Source of the DNA: Nageia nagi
Taxonomy: Eukaryota; Pinophyta
Direction: 5' to 3'
NCBI GenBank assembly: GCA_050084985.1
Contig: JBITNC010000001.1
Coordinates: forward strand, 188,728,001 to 188,792,000
Length of the DNA: 64,000 nucleotides
The position numbers were made by a program, and so were the translations under genes. Below the pieces are notes generated by a model, which was given only the letters and a program-made list of their open reading frames with translations, was not told the origin of the DNA and searched no databases. Positions 33,787-46,056 of the stretch are shown piece by piece; position 1 is the stretch's first letter, and every line of letters begins with the position of its first letter.

Positions 33787-35502
33787 ATGGTTCAAAATAG
33801 AAGTATGATCACTAAGAAAATGGAGAACATCCATTTGAAATACAAGAAATAGATTCAGACAATATGGATTTGATAGAGTATTCGATTAGGAGGCAACCTC
33901 CTTTAGATGAATCAGATTCATGGGTAGTTCATTATGAAAGTAAAGATTTGGATTGGGGTTATGATCAATCTAGATTACAAAGACAAATTATAGAAGATAT
34001 TACTACCAAAGCTAGAATGCAGGTATTAGATGAAGAGTTAATTGAAATTCATCATCGCCTAGCTAGTCATAGGGCTATTCCTAGGAGATCTTTTAGTTTA
34101 CCAGGAGATGTTGAAAAATGAAATCATAGACGTGATAAATTAGAAATAAACGAGGATAAATCTTGGGCCGAAACCATAGCGGTACTAGAGACTAAACCGT
34201 ATAAAGCTAAGTATGAAAGAGTCATTCATCTATTATTAGACAGTCAAAAGGTTAGTTCCTTAATCTGAAAAGGGAACTTCTTTTTCTCATAAATCTCTTG
34301 AATTAGGAAAAAATGAAATATCAATACCTACGAGTAATTTATCTCAAAGAGCTCCTTCAATAAAACAAACAGAGAAATCTTACTCTTCAAAGGGAGGATT
34401 ACATAGAAGGACAACTAAGTACAAAATAGAAGAGATACCTTCTTATGAAGAACTAGAAGAATGATGATTACGTAAAACAAAAGCCGATCAAAAATTTATG
34501 GAAACACATGCTAGTGATATTAAAAAGGTCGCAGAGATGCAATCTCTTTTAAAGGAGGTTGACGAATTCATTAAAATTCAAGAACAAGAAGATAAATTAA
34601 AAGAAATGGAAGACAAACTTCTTAGAGATAAAAGGAAATTCATAGAACAAGAACAAGCCAATAAAGAAAGAAATGAATTCCTAGAACAAGAAAAGAAAAG
34701 ATTTCATAAAGAGCATGAGATTCAACTTCGCTTACAGGAATTACAACTTAAAGAATTAGAGGATGAAAAAATAAAAAATGAACAATATTTACGTATGGAG
34801 AAAGAAAAACAAAGATAGTGGGATGAATATCAAAAAATAAAGAATTTGAAACCAGAAACTCCTGAAGGGAGTCAAATACAAAGATATCGAGATCCTTACT
34901 TAGATAAACGAGAAGCGATGGATAGAGAGATAGCCATTTTACTACAAAAGGAAATGGATAAAGAATTAGAAATGCAAAAATTATATGATAAATAAAAAAA
35001 AGATTCTATTAGAAGTTGGGTGGAACAAACTCAAAATCAAACAAGACAACCTGATTACAAAGGAAAAGATCTACATGGAAAAGGGATATCCCAAAGACCT
35101 CCTAGGATCCCTATTTCGTGATGACATTCTACTCTTAAAATATTGCCTCCACCACCATCGAAGTTTCCTTCTGACCATGAGTCTTACACTTCAAGATCAA
35201 TTTCTGAAAAGGATCTAAATACTCGAAGATATCATAGACACACTCAAGGTCATAGAACTGATAAAGAACTAGAAGACTTTATGGACTTTATAAATCGAGA
35301 AATGAATGTTCAAGGACTTCAAAAGTTAAATTACAAGAATATTTGCAATGAACCTATTCATCCAAGTGTTCCAAAAAAGAAACTACCATATAGGTTTGAA
35401 TTCCCTAAGATAGAATCATTTAAAGGAAGAGAAGACCCCAAAGAACATTTGAGAAAGTTTACATTTTCTAGTTATCAGATAGTCAATGATGACTCATTAA
35501 TG
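33787..35502 (+). pseudogene. A gag, truncated
   Basis: ATG at 33787 (MVQ start, as in B). A loses one base near 33822 relative to B, which shifts the frame. 33864-34121 and 34498-34818 are open; the latter is a Lys/Glu/Gln-rich coiled coil. The retrotransposon gag domain, zinc knuckle and protease are gone: at ATTAATG (35496-35502) the sequence jumps 1739 bp relative to B. The open frame 35143-35994 is therefore a deletion fusion of gag to the post-protease region, not a natural gene. Confidence 0.85.
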
Positions 35503-36740
35503 AATAAAAGTACGAATCAATCTGAAGTCATAAAAGAAAAAGGTGGTATAGTTATACAAGATAAAGATACTTGGGAAAAGGTTGCTAAAGCTTTGGACGA
35601 AAAATATGGAGCTTCTTCATCAAAACAAGTAAACACCACATCTAATAATGACTCCTCCCATGTATATCCAGTAAAAGTTAAATTAAGAGATTTAGGGATG
35701 GGAGAATATGACATAGATGATGTAGTATTTAATATACCTTCATCGCAAGAAATGGGAAGATTATCTGAATCACCTAGTGTGATTGGACAAATAGTACCTT
35801 TAGGAGAAGTACCCAATCAAACAATGTTTATCTATGCGGGGATAGTAGATCCTATGTCAACAATACCCAATCAAACATATGAAGGAAATTTTGATAATGA
35901 TATGAAATATTTATTGCCTTATTCAAGAACATTTGTCTTAAATTATTTTAACAAATGTAATTGGCAAGGACAAGGATTGGATCGATATGAATAGGGTCTA
36001 CAAGAAATAATTGAATTACAAAATCAAGATCCCACTGATAAAAGTGGATTAGGTTATCAAAATGAATGTGAAAATCTTGCTAAATTAGAAAATTTAGGAG
36101 AAGGGAATTTGGATTATAATAAAGAAATTTTAGAGAAAGAATCCATAGTACAAGAAATTGTTGATAAAAGAGAAGAACAATTAAGTGAAATGGATGTCTT
36201 AGAAGGAATCGAAACGCTCTTTATTAATAACATTGAGCCATCCTGGAACCATTCATGCTTACCAAGTGATATACAAGAAGAAATAAATATAAATGTTAAA
36301 TCATCAATCATTCTATATTCAGATATACCATCGGTAAATATGGTTATAATAAAAGAGAATGATATTGAAGATCAAAATAATGAACAAATAGACGAAGTTA
36401 ACGAAAATCAAAATTTAATTAAAATAATAGCCAATACTTCTACAGATGAAGCAATTACCGATTTTTCTCTTATATCATCCAATCCCTCTATACATGAATT
36501 CAAAAACGTAGATCACATACTTGGTTCCTATGAAAATCAAGTATGCACGAATGAACAAACTCAAGAATACGATGAAGAATATAGTGCTAATGACAATTGC
36601 TGGATACCAGTACCAAATCAATTAGAACAAGGGTCGCATATGCTTACTGAAAAAGTCTTAGAAATAAATATTAGTAATGATCCTTAAAATCCTAAAATTA
36701 TTCAATTAGGAGAAAACCTCACAGAAAATGAACAAGAAGA
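35503..36740 (+). pseudogene. A protease-RT linker region
   Basis: Acidic, Asn/Glu/Ile-rich coding remnant (open 36109-36687) linking the deleted protease to RT; B has the same at 52194-53430. It starts with a segment containing DTWEKVAKALDEKYG and HVYPVKVKLRDLGMGEYD, has no catalytic motif, and is an extended spacer. Confidence 0.7.
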
Positions 36741-38213
36741 AATCATAACCTTATTAAAAGAACGAGAAAAGGTGTTTGCGTGGTCATATGCAAACATGCC
36801 TGGAATAGATCCCAAGTTAGTAGTACATAATTTAGCCTTAAAGCCTGATGCTAAACCTGTTAAATAAAAATTACATAAAATGCATCCTACTATAGCTTTA
36901 ATGGTCAAAGAAGAACTCCAAAAATTATTAGAAGCTAAATTTATACAACCTATAGATTACCCAGATTGGATATCCAATATGGTACCTATGAAAAAACCAA
37001 GTGGAAAAATAAGAATATGCACAGATTTTTGTGATCTTAACAAAGCCTGCCCTAAAGATGATTTCCCTCTACCTAGCATTGATAGTTTGGTAGATTTGAC
37101 AGCAATACATGATATGTTATCATTAATGGACAGGTTTTCTGGTTATAATCAAATAAAAATAGCTACTGAAGATCAACATAAAATAGCCTTTATAACTCCT
37201 TGGGGTACCTTTTGTTATAAAGTTATGCCTTTTGGATTGAAAAACATTGGGGTAACTTATCAAAGGGATATGACTTACATATTCCATGACTATATGCACG
37301 ACATAGTAGAAGATTATGTCGATGATTTGTTGGTTAGATCTAAATATCGAGTAGATCATTGAAAAGATCTAATTAAAGTCTTGGATAGATTATTAGAACA
37401 TAAAGTAAGGTTAAATCCAAAAAAATGTGTTTTTGGTGTAACTTCAGGAAAATTATTAGGATTTATTGTGTCTCGATGAGGAATTGAAATAGATCCTAGT
37501 AAATTGAAGGCAGTAGTAGACATGCCACCTCTTGCAAATCTAAAATAATTACAAAGTTTACAAGGCAAGTTATAGGCTATTAGAAGGTTTATAGCTCAAC
37601 TTTCTAATAAATGTAAACCATTTACAAAATTGTTAAAAAAGGGAGTAGAATATCATTAGGGCAAAGAGCTACAAGATGCATTTGATGAAATTAAAAGATA
37701 TTTATTATCGCCTCCTGTCTTAAGTCCACCAAGAAAAGATGTCCCCTTTTTATTATATATCTTCGCTATTGAAAGTGCTTTAGGAACAATGCTTGCTCAA
37801 AAGAATGAACACAATAAAGAGCAAGCTATATATATTATCTGAGTAGAACCCTAGTGAGCTACGAGATTAAGTACATATATATGGAAAAATTATGTCTTGG
37901 TGTTATTTTTGCTACTAAAAAACTCCGACATTATATGCTTAATCATACAACATACATCATCTCTAAAATGGATCTGTTGAAATATATGATGAATAAAACA
38001 TATCAAAATTCAAGAACTGTAAAGTGGATAATGCATTTAATCGAATTTGATTTACATTCTATTGGACAAAATTCAATAAAAGGACAAGTAATTGCTGATT
38101 ATCTCGCTAATGCTCCATTGCACGATGATAAACCCCTTGTCATTGAATTACCCAATGATGGGGTGTTTCAACTAGATGAAATTGAAATACCTGTAGAACC
38201 TGAAGACGATTAG
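36741..38213 (+). pseudogene. A reverse transcriptase and RNase H
   Basis: RT blocks in order: FAWSYANMPGI, WISNMVPMKKPSGKIRICTD, LSLMDRFSGYNQIKIA, MPFGLKN, and catalytic YVDD at 37315-37326, followed by LLEHKVRLNPKKCVFGV. RNase H follows to 38213 (CLGVIFATKKLRHYM, KWIMHLIEFDL). Stops at 36866, 37362, 37478 and 37546, plus a frameshift near 37835, disable it. Some are CGA-to-TGA changes where B keeps Arg. Confidence 0.88.
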
Positions 38214-38783
38214 GATATGACAATACACTTTGATGGTTCTCGATGTGAACAAGGTGGTGGAGCAGGTGTCATATTTATAACCCCGCAAGGGATCCCTATA
38301 CCATATTCATTTAAATTAAAATTTCCTTGTACTAATAATAATGCAGAATACGAAGCTTTGATATTAGCATTAAGAACTGCTATTAAATTAAAACTTAAAA
38401 GAATTAAGATTATTGGGGATTCTTTACTCATCGTAAATCAAGTGAAAGGAATCTATCAATGTAAAGAACCTTTACTTCAAAAGTATAAAGCGTTAGTTGA
38501 AGAATTATTAAAATCTTTTGACCGATTTAGTATAGAAGTGGCACCAAGATCATCTAATAGATTTGCAGATGCTATGGCTTCTATTGGATCTCTTATCCCA
38601 GTGGATCATAAAAAATCTTCAATTCAAGTTGAAATAATTCAATTGTCTCAATCATCATTACAACAAGAAGATGAAGAAAAAAGTGTGTTAAATATTGACA
38701 TAACTGATAAAGATAATTGGTACAAGGAATTGATAGATTTTTTAAAATTTGGAACTCTTCCTGCAAACCTTAATAAATCATCA
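38214..38783 (+). pseudogene. A archaeal-type RNase H (aRNH)
   Basis: Open from 38217 to 38786. All four expected acidic positions are present: Asp in HFDGSR, Glu in NNAEYEAL, Asp in IGDSLLIV and Asp in RFADAMAS. In Tat elements this second RNase H is thought to take over or supplement RNA degradation and tRNA primer removal. Of the three aRNH copies in the window it is the least damaged. Confidence 0.88.
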
Positions 38784-39976
38784 TGACGAGCATTTAAAAT
38801 TAAAGCAACTAAATATTGTTTGATAGGGGATATCTTGCATCGACAAAATTTCAATGGTATTTTACTCAGATGTCTTGAATGTAATGATATTAAAAAGGCT
38901 ATATCCTCCGCTCATGATGGAACATGTGGAGGACATTTTAATGATGTTGCGATTGTTAAACGATTAATACGAATGGGGTATTATCGGCCTACCATGGAAA
39001 TGGATTGTTGTGAATATGTTAAAAAATATTTTAAATGTCAACAATATGCTCATTTATTTTCACAACCATCTCAAGAACTACATCTTATACAATCACTTTG
39101 GCCATTCTCTAAATGGGCATTAGATTTAATAGGACAAATTACACCTACATCTTCTGGTGGACACAAGTTCATCATCAAAGCAACTGAATATTTTACTAAA
39201 TGGGAGAGGCTATTCCTATGACTTCCACTACTGGTTCAAGAATTACAGAATTTATAGAAAGTTATATTATATGTAGATTTGGCATACCGAACCAATTAAT
39301 TACAGATAATGGAAAAAATTTTAAAAATAAGGAGGTAAAATGAATATGTGATAGGTATAAAATTAAACAAAGTTTTTCCACTCCGTATTATCCACAAGGC
39401 AATGGACAGGCAGAAACTACTAACAAAACTATTCGGAACATCTTAGCAAAAATAGTAAATGATTCTCATAGAGATTGGCATATGCAAATATCAAAGGCCT
39501 TATGGGCTTATCGTACCAGTGTACGCACCCCTATTGGGGCAATACCATTCTCTTTAGTATATGGAACAGAAGCCATCCTACCCATAGAACTTGAGATACA
39601 ATCCCTTAGAGTAAATCTAAGTGAGCAAAATTCTAACAAAGAAGCAAAACAAACTCGCTTAGATCAATTGTTACTTTTAGATGAAAAATGTATTAATGCT
39701 TTAGAACATATGCAAGTTTATTAGAAGAGGATAAAATGAGCTTTTGATGAAAGGGCTTTAATTCGTGAATTCAAAATAGGTGATTTAGTTTTAAAAGAAA
39801 ATCAACAAACTTCACAAATAGAATGATAGCTTAGAGATAAGTTTACTCTTAAATGGTTAGGACCATACATCATTAAGAAAAAATTTGGTAGAGGAACTTA
39901 TCATTTATCAGACTTAGAAGGAAATGAAGAGCGTGAACCTATAACTATCATGCATCTTCGACCCTTCCATACATAA
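38784..39976 (+). pseudogene. A integrase
   Basis: Zinc region at 38880-39060 with HDGTCGGHF and KYFKCQQYAH; the first Cys of the CXXC pair is replaced by Tyr-Phe in both A and B. Core acidic residues are visible in WALDLIG, LITDNGKNF and PQGNGQAETTNKTI. The end is LRPFHT then TAA at 39974. No chromodomain. Frame breaks near 39205 and TGA at 39342 (shared with B). Confidence 0.85.
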
Positions 39977-40079
39977 AAAATGATAAAAAATGTAAAATAA
40001 ATATTTGTACATTAGTTTTCTTTCATTTTTTTTGTTAAATTAATAAATAAATAAAAGTATTGATATTTGTCAAGTGTTA

Positions 40080-41353
40080 ATGATTAAAATAGAAAGGATG
40101 AATCTGGTAAAGGAATCTACTGAAGGTAGCATAATGTCACCACAAGTACGATTTCCACCACCAAGATATCCAGGTGATTTAGCATTGACATATTTAAAAC
40201 ATGGATTTGATCTTAATCTCTTAAATTATTTACAATTGACTATTGATGAACAATATGAAAGAACATATCATATATTTTGTGGTAGAAATAATGATTGGGA
40301 AGTCACTTTTTGTGGATACGAAGTAAGCATTATTTTAGATCCACACATCTATTTCACCCATATGGAAAGAATATCACAAGAAATAACAGTTTTCTACCTA
40401 TAATGGCCTTATGGAATGTCAAGAATCATTATACATTGCCAATTAACTAAGTATTCACTCCTTTTAGCTAGGCAAAAATACGTTAAATAATTAACTAAAA
40501 GCCTAGAATGGATGGATGAAATTTTACATTATTTACCTCATAAAAGGGTGATTTATGATTTTTCAAATACTTTTGTGGCTTTTCCTCCTAGAATGTCACA
40601 ACAATAATATAGGCAAATTCATATATTTTCTCACATACAAATGCGACACACAATTTGGAAATGAAAGTTGGAAGAAAGGCAAGCTTGTCGTATTGCCGAA
40701 CTTACAACGATGAATCAAATAAGGGTTAGAAATGAGATTATCGAAAAACTATCAAAAGAACATAGAGTGTGGAATAATGGAAGTTATCTTTCGGAGTTTG
40801 AAAGTAGGTATGACAAAGATATCTTTATGAAAGTTATTCTAACGCTCCTACTCTTTTGTATTCAAATATCTTTTCCATGCCTCTTGAAATACAACAAAAA
40901 ATGGCCTTGACATTCTATGATGCATGCGAATCTTATGGTTGGGATGTCAAAGTAAATGGATATCAAGTCATTGTTTGTATCAACGCATTTGAATTATGGT
41001 CTTCTCCTAGCTCAGAATATGATTTAATGATATATTTCTATCTTCTGTGGCCTATAGAAAAGCCTAAAATAATAGTTGATTGTACTCACAACCTAACTTT
41101 AAAATATCGAGAATGAATCATTTCTATCACTCAAACCATAACATCCGAACACTTAGATTATTGTATTCCAGAAATCTATCATAATCAAATGGTATTGGAT
41201 TTTAGTTTTTTGTTTAGTTCTACACATTGTTCATTCAATCCTGATGTAGTCCAGACTCAATTTGAATGCGTCAGGAATAGATTCCCTAGAAAAAGTTATA
41301 AAATCCTAAAAAATTATAAAATCCTAAAAAATTATAAAATCCTAAAAAATTGA
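40080..41353 (+). pseudogene. A post-pol sense ORF of unknown function
   Basis: Starts about 100 bp after the integrase stop at ATG 40080 and ends at TGA 41351, about 420 codons with several stops. Content: MSPQVRFPPPRYPGD near the N-terminus, FDLNLLNYLQLTIDEQYER, CGRNNDWEVTFCGYEV, a basic helical middle (RQACRIAELTTMNQIRVRNE), then NIFSMPLEIQQKMALTFYD and LTLKYRE. B's copy is collinear and in part more open (57507-57998). The tail of A has three copies of an ATAAAATCCTAAAAAATT repeat. I recognise no family; no signal peptide or membrane span. Confidence 0.65.
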
Positions 41354-43494
41354 AAACTATAAAACACATAAAAATCATAAAATTATAAAATCTACCTAGA
41401 TGGAAACATCTAGAGGTTACTTGGCAATTGGGTGCCCTGCCCTCGTATGATGTAAATATATGTTGCATGTCATTGTAAAAGTGATTATCCAATAAACATG
41501 TAATGTGTGAAAAGGTCATTTTAGAATAATCTCCTTGTTATCACTACATTCACCTTTTCTTTTCTTTTATAAAGAAATGATATACCATAGATGATAGAAA
41601 AACATAAAGTTTATGTTTGAAAGAAAATCCATAAACTCCAAGCACTTACAACATTAAAAAATTCTAAGAGAATTTGAATGAAATCATTCTAAGAGACATT
41701 AAGAGTGAAAGTTATGCGTCTATCCTATTATTCTCTTCATCTTGAACCCAAGAATCATTTGATAGTGAAAAAAAAAGAATTATTATATCAATGATTCTTG
41801 GGTGATTACAATATCCTCTACTGGGGCTATGGACGCCTGACTGGCAGTAGAGCAAGGTTGTAGTGGTATCGAGGGGTTAATCCTCATCGAGGCTATGGAT
41901 GCCTGTTTGGCAATGAGGCATACCTTACGAGTGGCGATATGTCCATTTTGGTTAGAGACCTTCTTTCCTATGGACCTCTATACATTTCATATGGATAGAC
42001 TAGCTTATTAATGTCTCTAGAATATTTCATCTCAAATGATCTAAGAAGGGGAGTGAATCTCACTACACACACTAGAGTTTGTAGATTTTTTATCAACATA
42101 TAACAATATTGTTTGATATCATCTTAGGTTGTTAAACCTTAAGATAAAGAAAGATGAGGTAGATGTTATCATAACTTGGTTATTAATCCAAAATCACCTA
42201 ATCTTTTGTCATAGTTCGTAATGTGTTTTGTGTTTAGAATCATGTGTGTCATTTTGTTAAACCCATTCCTTTTGAAAATATCACTACCCTTGAACATTAT
42301 TAAAATTGCTTTTCTTTGGAAAGGATAGGAATGATTCTTTATTGTTCCCCTGACCAAGATAAAGTTAATGTTCATTTACATTCATAAGTCACTAGTGTGT
42401 CATGTCAAGCCGTGTTTATTATATATCTATTACCTTTGAACATTATTAAAATTGCTTTCCTTTGGAAAGGATAAGAATGATTATTTATTGTTCCCCTGAC
42501 CAAGATAAAGTTAATGTTCATTTACATCCATAAGTCACTAGTTTGTCATGTTAAGAAGTTGTTGTAAAATTGCCAAGTACGAAAGATGATGCATATGATT
42601 CCGTAAAAATATAATAAAAATATGTCCTTAAAAAACTTAACTTATATATTTCATCATACATTTTGAAAATTACATATATCATTAACATCTATTCATCATC
42701 AAGTAATTAAAAGACAATCATGATCTACATAACAACACATCATACCAATTTTATCATAAATCTATATATAGAATGAAAGCTCATGCATCAGAATCATACA
42801 AATATCATAAATATCAAAGATCTATATATATATATATACATCATCATAATCCATCAAAAGGTTATCACAACATCATGAATCATACAATAAAATACAAGGG
42901 TCCAATAACCTCATAAGCATATAAAAATAACATCATAAAAAAAAGGGTATCCTCAAGGACTACCCCAACCACTGCCTGGTCCACTAGGACTACTCGGTCA
43001 CCTCTTCCGTCTACTAGTCTCTTTGGTACCCTGACCTGGAGGAGTAGTGCCTACGGAGCCTATAGGACTACCTGGATGCTGAGCTCTTTGCAACTTAGAT
43101 GAACCAATAGCCCCTAAGGGGGATGCGCAAGGTGTACCACTCCTACTAGATAGACCTCATGATCTTTGAGTCCTACTTGGGGATTTGACTGTGCCCTGTG
43201 CACTGCTACTTGTCTGATATGCTGAAATATCTATAGGCATATAAGTATTTGGAGGTATAGGATACTGAGCTCGCAGAGTAAAAGTTGGAACACCTATCAA
43301 CCATGACTGTACTATACCACTGTAAAAATCTTTTGCTGATAAATACCATGATAGATAACTTAAGGACCTCCTCTAGAAGTAGAGGCTGCTCCCAATTGAT
43401 GAGCTTGAGCTCCTTGTAAAGAGGAATGAGCCTCATCCCTCTCATGTCTGTACCTATCTCGCTCAGCCTTGTATCTGTACATACATGAGTGGAC
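41354..43494. other. A spacer between sense and antisense extra genes
   Basis: Mostly non-coding. It holds a near-duplicate of about 125 bp (42287-42413 and 42431-42553, beginning CTTTGAACATTATT) and a GGCTATGGAYGCCTG repeat at 41826 and 41883. The last 500 bases (about 43000-43494) are antisense coding-like sequence rich in Ser/Gly/Pro that may extend the PMD gene past its TAG. Confidence 0.5.
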
Positions 43495-45362
43495 CTATGC
43501 TAGCTGGTGTCTTAGCTCATAAATGTCCCCTAACAAAGTATCAATGCTTGGAACCTGCATAGCAGGAGCCTTCTCGACTCCACGCGTAACCTTTGGGGTA
43601 GCTCCCTCCTCACCTACACCCGTAGCCTCCTCCTCAGGAGCTAATTCCTCAGGAGCATCCACCATAACCTCCTCACTAGTAGCCCCCTGTCTCGTAGCCT
43701 CTGCTCATGTAGGCTCCTCGCCTACCTCTCCCCCTCCTGCTGCTGCAACCAACTCTACATCAACATCGACGTGCCTACGAATGTGTTGACCCTCCAATCC
43801 ACCCTCTAGGACATCATCTCCCTCCTCCCACCATGCCCTAAAGGCCTCAGACACCCTTAGATCATCCTCTCTAGTATCATCCTTTAATGGCCCCTCCTCC
43901 TGAGTAGGATCCAGGTCTATGTAAACCAACGGTTGTACACCCTCTGCTAAAATAGTGCCCTCATGTTGATATGGCACTGCTGGGGTAGGTACATCCTGAA
44001 CTAAACTGAACTGATGGTGCACCCGCTCAAAGTGAAAGTATTCCAAAAAATTAGCTTGATAACCACTCAAAACATGTGGCTATCGAATACCAGTAAGCTC
44101 AGCTGCAAGCTCTCTCCAGATGGGATACAAGAGGTAAGGTCTAAATCTCACCTGATCCAGAATCAAGTGACTAAGCATGTAGCAATAATAGCTCACATCC
44201 TAATGAACTCCATCTGATGGGCAAATATAAAAATCATCACACCATCTGACTATGCTCACCTCATTATCCAAGTGACTACCAAACCCTGGCATCGGTAACC
44301 CTGGAGGACGAGCCACAGCTATATGCTCATAGGCCCATGCCTGCAATGTGATAGTAACTGATAAAGAGGCCCTATGCCCCTATGAATAAAAGAATAGTTC
44401 CCTATAAATTTGAGCTAATAATGTGGGTGCCTAAGCATATATCGTACCATGCTACATCATATCCATAATAACAGGTAATAATGACCATGGAAATCTCCCA
44501 CTGCCAGTATCAGGGAGAGCATAACACTGTACCAAACCCATCAAATACGAAAAATGGATCATCCCCTATTGATCCTCCAACCAATACTGGTAATATCAGA
44601 TACCACCTGAAATAATCTCCAAAATAATGGTATCAACTCGAGTGGCCCCATACAAATAAGAAATAGCAGGTAAAGCTCCCATCCTATCTACCATAGGTAA
44701 AATCTGCTATCCATGAATGGGGAGTCTATATAATCTATGTATGTCCTCTACTGTAACAGTCATCTCCCCTATCAGAAGATGAAAAGTGCATGTCACTACA
44801 TCCCATCTATCTAACAATGCAGCCAATAAAGGGTACTCCCAATGAATGCCGCCCATGTGTGGACCCACTCCAAAACCGATGGATCTGAAAAAGGTATGAT
44901 CGGTTGGACCTAAAAGATCTCTACCCTCATGTAGAATCGAGGGATATCTACCTCGAGGCTCAAATATGTCACAAACCTATATAATGTTAAAAGGGTTCAG
45001 CTAAAAAAAAAAAATGAAAACTGGTATTTCATATTGAAATGTTGGCATTTCTAATAGGTGAGACTCGGTCACCGGTGTTCGCATTCCAAACGTCGATGAC
45101 TCTATCATCATTCGGCCTAGGTCAGCGATCGAAGCTGGATTATGAAAAATTTCACAAAAAATGTATATAAAAGTAGGATTTACAAAATTCATCTGATAAA
45201 AACAATCAAAATGATGTTTAAGTGGTATTCACGGTTTCAATTTTGGAATTAAATAGTTAATTTACAAGTTATAAATGACAAATAGAAAAGAAAGTGATTT
45301 TAAAACCCTACCTCTTCCCGGATAGGTCGAGAATGTCTAGTGGAGTGTCTACGTGGAGGCAT
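43495..45362 (-). pseudogene. A antisense plant mobile domain (PMD) gene with probable intron
   Basis: Minus strand. Exon 1 is 45362-45312 (17 codons, MPPRRHSTRHSRPIREE). A GAG/GTAGGG donor opens a 311-bp intron (45311-45001) ending in a T12-AG acceptor. Exon 2 is 45000-43495 in the same phase. Exon 2 has PMD (PF10536-type) landmarks: CTFHLLIGEMTVTVEDIHRL and RLPIHG near 44711-44800, SYLMGL, GSGRFPWSLLP, IYRELFF and AWAYEHIAVARPP, then a Glu-rich, Thr/Ala-rich tail. PMDs occur in the plant proteins MAIN/MAIL1 and in MULE and Gypsy elements. The stop at the motif's end (HG-stop) and the final TAG are shared with B. Confidence 0.82.
45070..45100. repeat. Dyad decamers inside the antisense intron
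   Basis: CACCGGTGTT (about 45070) and CGTCGATGAC (45091), the same family and spacing as the LTR and leader arrays, followed by a CAGCGATCG-like unit. In B this part is cut away by the truncation at 61709-61712. Confidence 0.6.
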
Positions 45363-45513
45363 GGTGATCGTAGTGAATATCAATGGCTGGAAATCAATGA
45401 GATTGCAAGGGAAACTCGTGTTGGCTGATAATGAAAGTGATAGCTAAAAAGTAGTTAATAAGAAAAAAATCAAAATTTTGTCTTTTTTAAACATATGACA
45501 ACTTGGAGACAGA

Positions 45514-45585
45514 CACCGATGGCTGTATATAAACACCGACGACTCTAAGATGAATGCTGGTGACCGCCACTAAACGTCGACGATT
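45514..45585. repeat. Dyad decamer array upstream of the antisense gene
   Basis: CACCGATGGC, CACCGACGAC, TGCTGGTGAC and CGTCGACGAT at about 20-21 bp spacing, about 150 bp upstream of the PMD start codon. The position suits promoter control of the antisense gene; this is inference. Confidence 0.7.
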
Positions 45586-46041
45586 GGAAGCAAAATGCTG
45601 TGTTTAGAAATAGCCATGAGAATGTTAAAATTTTCTCAAAATAACCTCAAATTGGTCAAGAAAATCAAAATACGATAAGATGTGATGTATCATTATTACA
45701 GGAGATCATCTTGAAACCCCGTTGTTGGGACAAAAGACAACACCATCAAACTCATATACTAAAGAGGACTTATATGGTACATGTGTGCTTAGACATGCAA
45801 AATGACATAATAGAAATGTCATGCAACTGTCACACATACCAAAAATAGTCACTTCTGAAGTATATTTAAATTTGTTTTCAAAACTACATCAAATGTAAAA
45901 TGAAGACACATTTTATCATAATTTTGATTCATCTAAGAAATTGAGTCAAAATTTATAAAAAAGCAACAACAAACGATAGAGCAACAACACTTCTCATCCT
46001 ATGTTTTTGAAACTATCAACTGCATTTTTTGGTTGATAATT

Positions 46042-46056
46042 CAAAAAGGGGCAAAA
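46042..46056 (+). other. Polypurine tract of A
   Basis: CAAAAAGGGGCAAAA directly before TGTAGACACC of the shared LTR. Confidence 0.75.

Noticed and set aside
35143-35994. 283-codon ORF in A as a novel gene
   Set aside because: Comparison with B shows it fuses gag to the post-protease linker through a 1739-bp deletion.
40074-40082. GTG start for the post-pol ORF
   Set aside because: A plant nuclear element would use the ATG at 40080, six bases further on and conserved in B at 56760.
43523-43789. Plus-strand Ser/Thr/Pro-rich ORF (also 60193-60450)
   Set aside because: It is the reverse of the Glu/Ala/Thr-rich tail of the antisense PMD gene; PMD motifs continue on the minus strand only.
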